NCBI GenBank assembly: GCA_964468185.1
Contig: CAYXTR010000003.1
Location: 62,001-126,000 of the forward strand
Direction: 5' to 3'
DNA length: 64,000 nucleotides
Source of the DNA: JANQFV01 sp964468185
Lineage (GTDB): Bacteria; Planctomycetota; Phycisphaerae; UBA1845; Fen-1342
In this document: piece by piece, positions 1 to 8,857 of the stretch
Layout: every line of letters starts with the position of its first letter
Position numbering within the stretch: the stretch's first letter is position 1
Made by a program: the position numbers and the translations under genes
The notes under the pieces: generated by a model
What the model was told of the DNA's origin: nothing
The model's input: only the letters and a program-made list of their open reading frames with translations
Database searches by the model: none

Positions 1-155
1 GGTCCCGCTGCCGCATCACTACGGGCGGCCTGAGCGGAGTGGAAGGAGTCGTGGTGCAGCGCTGCAACGTGAGTCGCGTTCACCTGGCGGCGACATTCCT
101 AGGACAGTCGGCGGTGATTGAGGTCGATACGTCATGGGTTGAGTTGCTCGACTAG
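1..155 (+). CDS. NusG/RfaH-like transcription antiterminator, C-terminal part
   Basis: A frame open from the left edge (first full codon at position 3) ends at TAG 153-155. About 50 residues are visible. They contain GGLSGVEGVVVQR followed by LGQSAVIEVD, the pattern of the KOW (C-terminal) domain of NusG-family factors. NusG paralogues of the RfaH, LoaP and UpxY types bind elongating RNA polymerase and allow read-through of long polysaccharide operons. Its position directly ahead of a long exopolysaccharide locus fits that role. The N-terminal NGN domain lies outside the window, so a housekeeping NusG cannot be excluded, but the secE/rplK neighbours expected for housekeeping nusG are not seen on this side. 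Confidence 0.72.
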   Translation, partial: SRCRITTGGLSGVEGVVVQRCNVSRVHLAATFLGQSAVIEVDTSWVELLD

Positions 156-259
156 AACCGTCGGGCATTTATCGGCTGCAATTGGATCGTTCGCTGAGCG
201 AGCCCCGCGCTCGACGGGGACGGAGTCCGCGCTGACCGCGCTTCAGGGCGCAATGAACA

Positions 260-877
260 ATGAACAAGGAATCGAGTATTCTGGGTGAGCCGTCGGGCGG
301 TAATGGCGTACCAACCGGCCCGCCGCAAGCAGTTACCTCGTCCGCGGAAAACATCTGCGAGCGATGCGGAGAGCCAGTGCGCGTGCGCATACTCGAAGGC
401 TACTCCGATGCACAACCGGTAATTCGCTCGTTCTGCATGCAATGTGTGGAGCAGGTCCACCCGGCCAAAGATGCCCGCACTGCGGCGCGACCACGGGTTA
501 GGGTATGGGTGCTGCCGGTGTTAATCGGTCTGGGACTGGGACTGACGGCGCTACTGACTGATTTGCTGATTCCAGATGCGGCACCCGGGTTCGGGATGCA
601 CCAGCGGACCGGGCTGATCCTCGGCACGTTATTGGGCCTTGTGGGCGTGTTGCTCCGCGTTGACCTGATTGTCATTGCCGGGATGTTCATATTTGTGGGC
701 GCGCTCTCTGCGGACTGGTTCGGCCTCTCACGCTCCCCGGGCTTCGGCTGGAAGCAGCGTGCGGTCCTGGGGCTATCACTGGTTCTCGTGTTGGGAGCGC
801 TCGTGACGCACCTCGTGCAACGTATGCGTCACCGCTACAGTTCGGTATCTCGGTCGGAGCGCAATGTACCCAACTAG
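260..877 (+). CDS. Zinc-ribbon membrane protein of unknown function
   Basis: This 205-residue protein has two cysteine pairs in its soluble N-terminus, CERC at residues 33-36 and CMQC at 59-62, suggesting one zinc site. About four to five hydrophobic segments follow between residues 80 and 190, so it is probably an inner-membrane protein with a cytoplasmic zinc ribbon. I do not recognise the family. It sits between the NusG-like gene and the nucleotidyltransferase-like gene, and its last 14 bases overlap the latter, which suggests shared expression with the exopolysaccharide genes. The layout (ribbon, then several membrane segments) resembles the three paralogues near 56.6-60 kb, but the ribbon sequence differs. 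The start at 260 has only a weak ribosome-binding sequence. Confidence 0.62.
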   Translation: MNKESSILGEPSGGNGVPTGPPQAVTSSAENICERCGEPVRVRILEGYSDAQPVIRSFCMQCVEQVHPAKDARTAARPRVRVWVLPVLIGLGLGLTALLTDLLIPDAAPGFGMHQRTGLILGTLLGLVGVLLRVDLIVIAGMFIFVGALSADWFGLSRSPGFGWKQRAVLGLSLVLVLGALVTHLVQRMRHRYSSVSRSERNVPN

Positions 878-1919
878 CCTGAATGGACAGAACGGCGGAG
901 AGGCGCTCGGCAGTGTGGCGGACATACCGGTCATTCTGTTGGCAGGCGCGCATCTCTGGCGGCACGATACTTTTGAATCGCTGTGTCCCCGTCCGCTCGT
1001 TCCTGTCTTGAATATACCCCTGATTCGCCACCTGCTACGCACGCTTGCAGCGGCCAACCTCTCGCGCGTCGTGATCTGTGCCAATGATGCCGCCGAATTG
1101 CTACGACAAGAACTGGGCGCCGAGACTCCTGGCGGCCAACAGTTGTACTACTATGAAGACCGCGTGCCGCGCGGGCCGGCCGGTTGCGTCCGTGACGCCG
1201 CAGGCCTTTTCGATGCCTGCCACTACCTGGTGATTGACGCCTCACAGGTGATCCGGGCCGACCTACCTGCCTTGCTACTCGCGCACGACACATCCGAAGC
1301 CATTGCCACGGTGCTGGTAAGCGCTGTGCGTAGCAACGCCTCGGCTGAGTACCAACCGACTGGCGTGTATGTTCTAGCGCGGGCTGCCCTCGCACGCATC
1401 CCGACTACGGGCTTTCAGGACCTCAAGGAGATGTTGCTGCCGCTGCTGCATCGCACGGGTCAACCGGTCCACGCGCACTGCACAACCGACCCCGTGTTGC
1501 GTATCAACAGTCTCAGCTCCTACCTCGGCGTTCAAGAATATCTGCTCGGACGCCTGCAGCCGGGCGAGCCCCAACTCGACAACTACGTGCGCAGCGGAAC
1601 GGCGTGGGTTCATGTGGCGGCGCGCGTCCATCCGGACGCACGCCTGATTGGCCCAGTTCTCGTCGGGCCCCAGAGTTGCATCGACGGCTCGGCCGTCGTT
1701 ACCGGACCAACAGTCATCGGTCGTGGCTGCGTGCTCGGCCCCGGTACAGTCGTCGTTCGATCGGTGCTATGGGATGGGGGGCGCCTCGATGACAACGCGG
1801 CGATAACCCAGTGTTTGGTGAGCAAGAATGCCCACGTGCCTGCGGGTTCGCGCGGTTTGGCACAGATCATACGGCGGTCCCAGCGCCTGCAACCGGCTAC
1901 ACGTGCCGCAGCGCTATAG
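864..1919 (+). CDS. Degenerate sugar-nucleotidyltransferase with left-handed beta-helix
   Basis: This 351-residue protein has the architecture of NDP-sugar pyrophosphorylases of the GlmU/GCD1 type: an N-terminal nucleotidyltransferase-like fold and a C-terminal left-handed beta-helix of hexapeptide repeats at about residues 248-303 (VHPDARLIGPVLVG onward). The active-site loop is unusual. The family signature GxGTRLxPxTxxxPKPLxP is replaced by AGAHLWRHDTFESLCPRPL, so the glycine-rich GTR segment is missing and the lysine is arginine. The later PLVPVLNIPLIRHLL segment is normal. Catalysis is therefore doubtful, and a binding or regulatory role is possible. The start overlaps the previous gene by 14 bases and has GGAG at 856-859. 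A second protein with the same degenerate layout is fused to a sugar transferase at 4530. Confidence 0.7.
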   Translation: MYPTSLNGQNGGEALGSVADIPVILLAGAHLWRHDTFESLCPRPLVPVLNIPLIRHLLRTLAAANLSRVVICANDAAELLRQELGAETPGGQQLYYYEDRVPRGPAGCVRDAAGLFDACHYLVIDASQVIRADLPALLLAHDTSEAIATVLVSAVRSNASAEYQPTGVYVLARAALARIPTTGFQDLKEMLLPLLHRTGQPVHAHCTTDPVLRINSLSSYLGVQEYLLGRLQPGEPQLDNYVRSGTAWVHVAARVHPDARLIGPVLVGPQSCIDGSAVVTGPTVIGRGCVLGPGTVVVRSVLWDGGRLDDNAAITQCLVSKNAHVPAGSRGLAQIIRRSQRLQPATRAAAL

Positions 1920-2214
1920 GTTCGATACCTCGTCACCGCGCCGGGTCTTGCCCATTATTATCGGGAGCGACACGTCATCGCACACGACGCACCCATCATC
2001 CTGACTTGCTTACGCAGAGGTCGCGCAACAGGACCTGTTGAATAGAACTCTATAATGCAGGGGTACACAGAAACCACCCGACTGCTCCGACGCGCATTGA
2101 CATGGGCCGTGTCTGTCGTCGATGCCTCATAAAAGGTTGCTGACTTTGGCCACACGGGCCGCCGCTGATCCCGGCACCAGGGTCAGCGGCGACTGATATG
2201 GGAAGGCTGACGCC
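1920..2214 (+). promoter_or_regulatory. Intergenic leader with candidate promoter and 11-bp stem before the BY-kinase gene
   Basis: This 295-base gap is the only sizeable one in the first 12 kb. It contains an exact TATAAT at 2051-2056; no convincing -35 hexamer is seen at 16-18 bases upstream. A near-perfect inverted repeat lies at 2161-2171 and 2180-2190 (left arm GCCGCTGATCC, right arm GGGTCAGCGGC, one G-T pair, 8-base loop). It ends 24 bases before the ATG at 2215. There is no T-tract after it, so it does not look like an ordinary intrinsic terminator. GGAAGG at 2201-2206 is the ribosome-binding site of the next gene. A transcript from the candidate promoter would carry a leader of roughly 150 bases. 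Confidence 0.45.
2161..2190 (+). repeat. Inverted repeat in the leader of the BY-kinase gene
   Basis: The arms GCCGCTGATCC (2161-2171) and GGGTCAGCGGC (2180-2190) pair over 11 positions, one being a G-T pair, around the loop CGGCACCA. It lies between the candidate promoter and the ribosome-binding site. It could be an attenuation or antitermination structure or an RNA stability element. The sequence alone does not decide. Confidence 0.5.
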
Positions 2215-4533
2215 ATGAGCGTACAGGGTCATTCTGAACAAGAGATTGTCGGCACTACACTTGCGTCTCCCTCCCGGTCCGCGGGGCCCGTCGCGGCGGG
2301 CCCTCCGGAGTTGGCATTCGACGGAGCGTCCGGGGGCGGTGACAGTTTCCGGCGTGCGTTGTCACTGGGCATGATCCTACGTGCCCGGTGGACGGTAGTG
2401 CTGGTATTTCTGGTGTTATCGGGCGGTGGACTGGCAGCGGTCTGGACATTACTGGAACCCCAGTACCGGGCTGAAGCCGTACTTCAGGTACGTTCGCAGA
2501 TTCCACGGTTGATTTCCAGGACCGAGGAAACCGGCCCCATTCCGCAATACCAGCAGTACCTGCAAAGTCAGGTCGCCATTATTGAGAATACCCGAGTGCT
2601 GGAGCGCGTCCTTGATCGCAGTGACGTGCAGCAGACCTGGTGGTACCGTCGGCCGCCTTCACCACTCGATCAGGCACTGAGTCGGGTACGCACTCCACTG
2701 ATGCGACTGCGCGACGCCCTGGAAGCGCGCGCTATACCCGGCACGGAACTGATCGAGGTCGGCGTGGTGGCTGGCGGACCGCGCGATGCGCAGACTCTAG
2801 CCAACGCGGTGCTCAGTGAATACCTGAGTTTCGTGAACCAGCGGTTTTCCAGGGAGGACAAACAGCGCATTGATGCACTCAATCAGGAACGCCAGAGCCT
2901 AATGGCTGAGAAGTCGTTTCTGTCGCGCAAGCTGTCCGATGCCCGCTCTGACCTGCGGACCGCCTCACCGGGGCAGCTCATGGCGCAGCGGCGCTTGCGA
3001 CTCGATGAGCTCGAATCAGAACTCGCGCAACTCAACCTCGATATCGCGGTGCTGGAGGAACAAGTGGCACTGCAGGAAAACGCCGCGGCCTCGCAGCCCA
3101 GCGAAGGTGCCGTTACGGGGGACATGCAGTACGAAGAGGATGACCAGTGGCGCCGGCTGCGGGACGAGCTGCGCACCGCCGAGCATGAGCACAAGCAGCT
3201 CGCACAGCGGTTCGGTCCTCGGTCGGACGTCATTGTCAATGCACAGGCAAGCGTCGAGCTGGCGCGCAAGAAGCTACGTGAACGCGAAACGCAGCTCGAC
3301 AAATTCCTGGCCATGGGATTCACGCCTGTAGCACACTCAAACGACAATGTCGACGCCAGCACGAGTCCACTAGCCCTGCAACGGAAACTGCGGCTACTGA
3401 ATGTGCGCAAGGGTCACCTCGAACAGTACGTCAAACAGCTACGCAACACGTTCGAAGGCGAGTTCGTCGCAGCCGAAGCGCTGCAAACGGATGCCGAGAA
3501 ACTGGATGAGACCAAAGGGCGACTGGCGCTCGTCGAGCGGCGTTTGAACGAGCTGGACGAGAAGCGGCAACTGCCGGCGTCCATCTACCCGATCGCGGAG
3601 GCCGGGGCGCCCAGCGAACCATTCCGTGACCGGCGTATCAAGTTCAGTCTCGCGGTCCTGGCCGGCGCCCTGCTCGCCGGTGCTGGGCTGGCGTACTTGC
3701 GTGTGGCGTACAGCCCGCAGGTGCAGGACGCCGGTGAAGTCGCCCGAGACGCGCAGAGTGCGTTTCTCGGGCACCTGCCCCTGCAGCGTGGGAAAGACAC
3801 GCGTGCCATTGAGCAATGCCCCGTTCACGCCGAGCAGATTCGTATGATTCGGACGGCGTTGCTCTCGCGACTGAATGGTCAGGGCACGCCTGTTGTGCAG
3901 GTCACCAGCGCGACCGTGGGTTCCGGCAAGAGCACGCTTTCCACCCTGCTGGCGCGCAGCCTGGCGCAGCTCGGCAAACGCGTCTTGCTGGTAGATACGG
4001 ATGTGCGGCGCCCATCGCTGGCGGATCGCTTCGCAATTGCCCGCACGCCGGGCTTGATCAACCTGTTGGCGCAGGGCGGCGGCGGTGAGGCCTACATCCA
4101 CCCGACGGGCGTGCCGGGCTTGAACGTCGTGCCGGCCGGTAAGGCGGCGCAGCACGGCGATTTTGAGTTGCTGGCCAACGGGGTGTTCGCGGGACAGATT
4201 GATCGCTGGCGGCGTGAGTATGACCTGATCCTGCTGGATAGTGCACCGCTACTGGGGACGGCCGACGCCGCCATTTTGGCGCGGCATGCGGACGGCACGG
4301 TCGTCGTAGTACGACAACAACATTGTCGACGAGAAGCACTACTGGAGGCGCTCTCGGTGTTGAGCGTCACCGGCGGGAAGCTCCTGGGCACCGTTTTTGT
4401 GGGTGCGGGCACGAACGGCGGTTACGGGTATGGCTACGGCTATGGCCACCAGTACGACGTTCCGTCGCTTTCGGTACGAGATGTTGACCCAGCCCGGGGA
4501 GCTGGAACGCGGGAGAGGGAGGCGCAATCGTGA
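2215..4533 (+). CDS. Polysaccharide co-polymerase / BY-kinase (Wzz-Wzc type)
   Basis: This 772-residue inner-membrane protein controls chain length and export of exopolysaccharide. It has a Wzz domain with membrane segments near residues 58-78 and 477-495 enclosing a long periplasmic coiled-coil region, then a cytoplasmic tyrosine-kinase domain. Kinase motifs are Walker A GSGKST near 569-574, Walker A' LLVDTDVRRP near 592-601 and Walker B LILLDSAP near 672-679. The tail contains alternating Gly-Tyr (GGYGYGYGYGHQY, about 735-747), a typical autophosphorylation cluster. Fusion of both parts in one chain follows the proteobacterial Wzc layout rather than the split CapA/CapB form. It starts at ATG 2215 with GGAAGG 8 bases upstream. 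Its stop overlaps the next gene by four bases. Its outer-membrane partner is probably the Wza-like lipoprotein at 32123. Confidence 0.93.
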   Translation: MSVQGHSEQEIVGTTLASPSRSAGPVAAGPPELAFDGASGGGDSFRRALSLGMILRARWTVVLVFLVLSGGGLAAVWTLLEPQYRAEAVLQVRSQIPRLISRTEETGPIPQYQQYLQSQVAIIENTRVLERVLDRSDVQQTWWYRRPPSPLDQALSRVRTPLMRLRDALEARAIPGTELIEVGVVAGGPRDAQTLANAVLSEYLSFVNQRFSREDKQRIDALNQERQSLMAEKSFLSRKLSDARSDLRTASPGQLMAQRRLRLDELESELAQLNLDIAVLEEQVALQENAAASQPSEGAVTGDMQYEEDDQWRRLRDELRTAEHEHKQLAQRFGPRSDVIVNAQASVELARKKLRERETQLDKFLAMGFTPVAHSNDNVDASTSPLALQRKLRLLNVRKGHLEQYVKQLRNTFEGEFVAAEALQTDAEKLDETKGRLALVERRLNELDEKRQLPASIYPIAEAGAPSEPFRDRRIKFSLAVLAGALLAGAGLAYLRVAYSPQVQDAGEVARDAQSAFLGHLPLQRGKDTRAIEQCPVHAEQIRMIRTALLSRLNGQGTPVVQVTSATVGSGKSTLSTLLARSLAQLGKRVLLVDTDVRRPSLADRFAIARTPGLINLLAQGGGGEAYIHPTGVPGLNVVPAGKAAQHGDFELLANGVFAGQIDRWRREYDLILLDSAPLLGTADAAILARHADGTVVVVRQQHCRREALLEALSVLSVTGGKLLGTVFVGAGTNGGYGYGYGYGHQYDVPSLSVRDVDPARGAGTREREAQS

Positions 4534-6347
4534 TCACGGCTATCCTCCTGGACTGGCGACCGGAGTACCTGGCGTGCCAGCAGGAAGCGACGTCGCTGCT
4601 GCTCGCGCCGTTGGGTACGGGTACGCTGCTCGAGCATATTCGCGAGCAGATACACGCGGCGGACGTGCACACGTTGACCATCATTCCGAATTTCACGTGG
4701 GACGAGGCGTATCGCGATGCCATCCGTGAGCTTGCACCGGATGTCGGCACCGCGTCGCGGACCAGCTTCGGTGACTTCCTCGAATCACACGAACCCGCTG
4801 ACCTGCTGCTGATCGTAGACGCACGGCACGTGCCAGCGGCCGGATTCGAATTTCGAGTGCTGTTGCGTGATGCAGCCAACTGTCGCCTGACGAAGCACCT
4901 GATTCAACTCGATCACAGCGATGGCGGCACACGCGAGCGCGTGGTTTGCGATGACGAGATGCGCGTGCGCGGAATTCAACGCCTGTATGACGGTCTCACA
5001 CAGCTTGACACCCGCGGCGTCAGTGCGTCGGTGGTCAGTGTTGCGGTGGCCCGTCATATCGGCCAGCCGGACTTGTTCTGTCTCCGCGACTTGCGCGCGC
5101 ACCTCGCGGCGCAGGGCGTGCCCACGCGCGATATTACGGCAACAGGACCCGCCATCGATCTCTCTGAAGCCGCAGGACTACTCGCACTCAACGAGCACTT
5201 TGTCACTGGCCTCTTCGACGGTCATCAGTCGGCCGGATTTTACCAGACCGGCGCCCGCGTCTGGCGGGGGCGCCACTGCAACGTTGCTCAAACGGCGCGA
5301 CTGTACGGGCCCCTCATCATGCACGATGACGTCGTAATCGAGGCCGGCGCGACGGTAGTCGGCCCGTGCGTCCTCGGCTGCGGTACGCGCATCGGCAGGA
5401 ACGCCGTCGTGGCACAGAGCGTGCTCGGAGCCGGTACTGAGGTGGCGGAAGGCGACAGCGTCGGCCACGCGTTGCGTCTGAACGGCACCATTCACGTCAA
5501 TACCGTCTCGCGGCAAGGTGAAGTCCCGGGCCTGGCGGCCACGCTCCCACGGATGCGGCAGCCGGAGCGACCGTCGCTCCGCGCATGGCTTCGCCCCCGG
5601 CACCCAACGCCACAAGCCTATGAATACGTCAAACGCGCACTCGATTTCACGGCGGCGCTGGCCGGTCTGCTCCTGCTGACTCCACTGATGCTGGTGGTCG
5701 CGCTACTCATCAAGCTGACCTCGGCGGGGCCCGTCTTCTTCGGCCACGATCGGGAGGGTCGTGGTGGACGCGCGTTTCGCTGCTGGAAGTTCCGCACGAT
5801 GGTCGCCGACGCCCACCATCAGCAGCGCAAGCTATACAAACAAAATCAGGTGGACGGCCCTCAGTTCAAGATGGATCGCGATCCGCGCATTACCTTGGTG
5901 GGGAATTGGCTGCGCAAGACAAACATCGACGAATTGCCACAGCTTTGGAACGTCGTGCGCGGCGACATGAGCCTCATCGGTCCGCGCCCCTCACCTTTCC
6001 GCGAAAACCAGATCTGCGTTCCCTGGCGTGAGGCACGGCTGTCAGTACGTCCGGGCATCACGGGACTGTGGCAGATTTGCCGACACGAGCGCGCCGCAGG
6101 CGATTTCCACCAGTGGATCTTCTTCGACATTCTCTATGTGCGGCACGTCTCGTGGTGGCTGGATCTGCGGATTCTACTCGGAACCGCGTTCACACTGGGC
6201 GGCCGCACCAGCGTACCGCTCACCTGGATGATTCCACCCAGGAAATCGTGGTCCTGGCAGATCTCGCCGCCCTCGCGGCACCCGGAGCAATCCGCAACGC
6301 ATTCACTCGCGCCGGCAACAGAACACTCGACGGCAGCGGTTTCCTGA
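4530..6347 (+). CDS. Nucleotidyltransferase-like / beta-helix / phosphoglycosyltransferase fusion
   Basis: This 605-residue protein joins three parts. Residues 1-240 resemble a sugar-nucleotidyltransferase fold without the GxGTRL loop, and about 248-305 are hexapeptide (left-handed beta-helix) repeats. From about 364 to 555 it is a complete bacterial sugar transferase of the WcaJ/WbaP type. That domain has a hydrophobic membrane segment at 371-393, KFRTM near 420, RKTNIDELPQLWNVVRGDMS near 462 and RPGITGLWQI near 506. The sugar transferase moves a sugar-1-phosphate to undecaprenyl phosphate and so starts the repeat unit. The GTG start overlaps the BY-kinase stop (GTGA). Most homologues carry a CoA-binding-like or membrane domain before the catalytic part, so this N-terminus is unusual and echoes the protein at 864. 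The last 45 residues are low-complexity. Confidence 0.88.
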   Translation: MITAILLDWRPEYLACQQEATSLLLAPLGTGTLLEHIREQIHAADVHTLTIIPNFTWDEAYRDAIRELAPDVGTASRTSFGDFLESHEPADLLLIVDARHVPAAGFEFRVLLRDAANCRLTKHLIQLDHSDGGTRERVVCDDEMRVRGIQRLYDGLTQLDTRGVSASVVSVAVARHIGQPDLFCLRDLRAHLAAQGVPTRDITATGPAIDLSEAAGLLALNEHFVTGLFDGHQSAGFYQTGARVWRGRHCNVAQTARLYGPLIMHDDVVIEAGATVVGPCVLGCGTRIGRNAVVAQSVLGAGTEVAEGDSVGHALRLNGTIHVNTVSRQGEVPGLAATLPRMRQPERPSLRAWLRPRHPTPQAYEYVKRALDFTAALAGLLLLTPLMLVVALLIKLTSAGPVFFGHDREGRGGRAFRCWKFRTMVADAHHQQRKLYKQNQVDGPQFKMDRDPRITLVGNWLRKTNIDELPQLWNVVRGDMSLIGPRPSPFRENQICVPWREARLSVRPGITGLWQICRHERAAGDFHQWIFFDILYVRHVSWWLDLRILLGTAFTLGGRTSVPLTWMIPPRKSWSWQISPPSRHPEQSATHSLAPATEHSTAAVS

Positions 6348-6402
6348 GAACCATGCGACACAGCAACGACGCCGGTACGGCCAATCGGGAGTAATCACAC
6401 AA

Positions 6403-7299
6403 GTGGGCACGAAGCCAGCAACATCAATCGGTGAGGCCCGTAGCCGGGTGGCTGTATCGCCGTGGATGCTGCTGCTGGCCCTGCTGCTGTGTCTGCTCTG
6501 GAGCTATTGGCCAACGCTCGTAGCGCTGAATGCGTTCTGGCAGACGAGCGAGGATTACTCGGTCGGACAGCTTGTACCGCTCGTAGCAGCGTTCCTGATC
6601 TGGCAACGCCGCACCGCCTTGCGCAAGGTCGGGCTGAAGCCCTGCTGGTGGGGCCTGTTGTTGATCGCTGTTGCGCAAGGCGTACGCTTTGCCGGCATCT
6701 ACTACGCATATGGCTCGCTGGAGCGGCTTTCGATCCTGGGGACATTCAGTGGCGGATTGCTGCTGGTGGCCGGCTGGGGCGTATTTCGGCAACTCGTCTG
6801 GGTGCAGGCATTCCTGGTGTTGATGGTGCCGCTGCCGTACCGCGTACACAACGCGATTTCACTACCATTGCAGGATTGGGCCACCAGTTTGGGGCTCTTC
6901 GGTCTCGAACTGCTGGGCTATTTTGTCACGCGCGAAGGCAACGTCCTGCGCCTTGGCGAGCACACCACCGTCATGGTCGCCGAGGCATGCAGCGGTCTGC
7001 GCATGCTGACTGCATTCGTTTTCACCGCGGCGGTGCTGACGTTCCTGGTGAAACGCCCCGTCTGGCAGCGCGTGGTGCTACTGACTTCGAGTGTGCCCAT
7101 TGCCGTGCTGGCCAACGGGGTGCGCATCATGGCCACCGCAATGTTCATCGACGCGGCACAGGATGAGTCGCTGGAACAGGGCTTCCACGATCTGGCGGGC
7201 GTGTTGATGATGCCGCTGGCCATCGCCATCCTCCTTGGCGAGTTGCACCTGCTCGCCGCGTTAACGCAATCCCGAACCAACTCCCGGACATCCGCATGA
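6403..7299 (+). CDS. Exosortase
   Basis: This 298-residue polytopic membrane protein of the exosortase/archaeosortase family is predicted to cleave and anchor PEP-CTERM proteins. The catalytic triad is visible: Cys196 in EACSGLRML, Arg241 in ANGVRIMAT and His262 in FHDLAGVLMM. About eight to nine hydrophobic segments surround these sites. The start is GTG 6403, with GGGAG 11 bases upstream. The stop overlaps the EpsI gene by four bases (ATGA), a very common pairing for exosortases in exopolysaccharide loci. Likely substrates in this window are the two small secreted proteins at 34554 and 35215. Confidence 0.94.
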   Translation: MGTKPATSIGEARSRVAVSPWMLLLALLLCLLWSYWPTLVALNAFWQTSEDYSVGQLVPLVAAFLIWQRRTALRKVGLKPCWWGLLLIAVAQGVRFAGIYYAYGSLERLSILGTFSGGLLLVAGWGVFRQLVWVQAFLVLMVPLPYRVHNAISLPLQDWATSLGLFGLELLGYFVTREGNVLRLGEHTTVMVAEACSGLRMLTAFVFTAAVLTFLVKRPVWQRVVLLTSSVPIAVLANGVRIMATAMFIDAAQDESLEQGFHDLAGVLMMPLAIAILLGELHLLAALTQSRTNSRTSA

Positions 7300-7991
7300 C
7301 GAATGCAATCAGTCCATCCGTTCGAAACGCCTGGACCGCCGGCATCGCCGCGATGGCGCTGCTGTTGGCGACCGGCTGGGGACAACGTGCGCTCGAGGCC
7401 CGCATCGACGCGACGCTCGGCACCTTGATCGAGCCGCAGCAGCCCTTGCGGAACCTGCCATTGCGGCTCGGGGCGTGGCGCGGCTGGGATGTGCCCATCG
7501 ATGAGCGTGTGCAGCGCGTGGGGCACTTCGACGACGACCACGTGAGCCGGGCCTACCGTCACGCTGATGGCCGTCGCGACGTGTATATATTCGTCGGATA
7601 CCAGGGCCGGCCCCGAGCGCGCTTTGGCCATCGCCCGGATCAATGCTATCCATCACACGGCTGGGTTCAGATCGGACAGCGTCGCGCGGACATCGAGCAC
7701 GCCGGTCACATAGTCCCCGCCACACTTTACGAGTTTCGTCCGGACAACGGCCTCGGCGGCACGTTGCGCGTCCTGGCCACCTACATCGTGAACGGACAAT
7801 ACGTCGAAGACCCCGGGGACGCGCAGCAGTTCGTGACGCGAGGAGTATTCCGCGAGCGGCCGGCGTATGTTACCCGCATTCAGCTCTCCGTAACGGCAAC
7901 ACCCGACGAACAAGCTGACGTACAGGCGATGCAAGCGCTGGCAGGTCTCGCAGCCGAAGAGATCCGGGCGATGATGCCATATTGGGAGTAG
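7296..7991 (+). CDS. EpsI-like exosortase-associated protein (DUF3485)
   Basis: This 231-residue protein has one N-terminal membrane anchor at about residues 12-28 and a periplasmic domain matching the EpsI/DUF3485 family. Visible family features are LPLRLGAWRGWDVPID near residue 51, a VYIFVGYQ strand and the conserved HRPDQCYPSHGW box. Family members lie next to, or are fused to, exosortases and are thought to act with them or with exopolysaccharide; the biochemical function is not established. Here it overlaps the exosortase by four bases and is followed within about 12 bases by the WecG-type transferase, so all three should be on one transcript. Confidence 0.88.
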   Translation: MTNAISPSVRNAWTAGIAAMALLLATGWGQRALEARIDATLGTLIEPQQPLRNLPLRLGAWRGWDVPIDERVQRVGHFDDDHVSRAYRHADGRRDVYIFVGYQGRPRARFGHRPDQCYPSHGWVQIGQRRADIEHAGHIVPATLYEFRPDNGLGGTLRVLATYIVNGQYVEDPGDAQQFVTRGVFRERPAYVTRIQLSVTATPDEQADVQAMQALAGLAAEEIRAMMPYWE

Positions 7992-8002
7992 TACCAAACA
8001 CC

Positions 8003-8854
8003 ATGGCTGCCGATTCCATCTACAACTCCACCGACCGTGATCTGACCAGGCCTCGTCCGGCGCGCGTCTGCGTGAGCGGAACCTGGTTCGATAACGTGAC
8101 GATGGACGAGGCCATCGACGCGATCGTGCACCTGGCGCAACGGGGACAGCCCGGGCTGGTTGTCACGCCCAACCTTGACCATGTGCTTCGCGCGCGGCGG
8201 GATCCTGAATATGCCGCGCTCGTCGAGCAGGCGGATCTCGTGCTGGCAGACGGACAGCCGATTGTCTGGCTGTCGCGCCTGGTGGGGACACCGTTGTGTG
8301 AGCGGGTGGCTGGCTCGGATCTGTTCCCGCGCTTGTGCGGACGCGCGGCGCATCTGGGCTTGCGCGTGTTCTTCCTCGGGGGTGACCCGGGCGCGGCGGA
8401 GGCCGCGCGGAAGGTGTTACAACAACGCCACCCGAACCTCGACGTGTGCGGCACGTACTGTCCGCCGATGGGATTCGATCGCGACGAAGGCGAGCTTGCG
8501 AAGACGCTCGCGGCGGTGCGCGCGGCAACACCCGATATTCTCTTTGTCGGGCTCGGCTCACCGAAGCAGGAACGGTGGATTCGCGATCATAAGGGCCAGT
8601 GTGGTTCAGCCGTCGGCATCGGCGTGGGGATCAGCTTCAGCTTTGTCGCCGGCCACGTGAAGCGGGCGCCGCGTTGGTTGCAGCGGCTCGGCCTGGAATG
8701 GCTGCATCGCTTGTGTATGGAGCCGAAGCGGCTGTGGAAACGATATTTCAATTGCGCGGTGCGGCTGCCGCTGCTGGCGATATCGGACCTGAGGGCAGCC
8801 AAGCGGCGGCGGGGCGCGGCGTGTGCAGCGCGCGACGCGAAGAGGCAATCGTAG
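8003..8854 (+). CDS. WecG/TagA/CpsF-family glycosyltransferase
   Basis: This 283-residue enzyme belongs to GT26. Members add ManNAc, ManNAcA or a related sugar from a UDP donor to a lipid-linked first sugar. Typical features are VTPNLDHVLRARRDPEY, the conserved ADLVLADGQPIVW box, VFFLGGDPG and GLGSPKQERWI. A basic amphipathic tail (PKRLWKRYF and AKRRRG) probably gives peripheral membrane contact, as in TagA. I chose ATG 8003; the frame is also open from TTG 7982, which would overlap the EpsI gene. With the sugar transferase at 4530, this enzyme probably adds the second sugar of the repeat unit. Confidence 0.88.
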   Translation: MAADSIYNSTDRDLTRPRPARVCVSGTWFDNVTMDEAIDAIVHLAQRGQPGLVVTPNLDHVLRARRDPEYAALVEQADLVLADGQPIVWLSRLVGTPLCERVAGSDLFPRLCGRAAHLGLRVFFLGGDPGAAEAARKVLQQRHPNLDVCGTYCPPMGFDRDEGELAKTLAAVRAATPDILFVGLGSPKQERWIRDHKGQCGSAVGIGVGISFSFVAGHVKRAPRWLQRLGLEWLHRLCMEPKRLWKRYFNCAVRLPLLAISDLRAAKRRRGAACAARDAKRQS

Positions 8855-8857
8855 GCG

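Noticed and set aside
2097..2133. TTGACA at 2097-2102 with CATAAA downstream as a second promoter
   Set aside because: The spacing is about 25 bases, too long for a sigma-70 type promoter.
4409..4480. Gly-Tyr alternation at the end of the BY-kinase as a tandem DNA repeat or misassembly
   Set aside because: The reading frame stays intact and a tyrosine-rich tail is expected for this kinase family.
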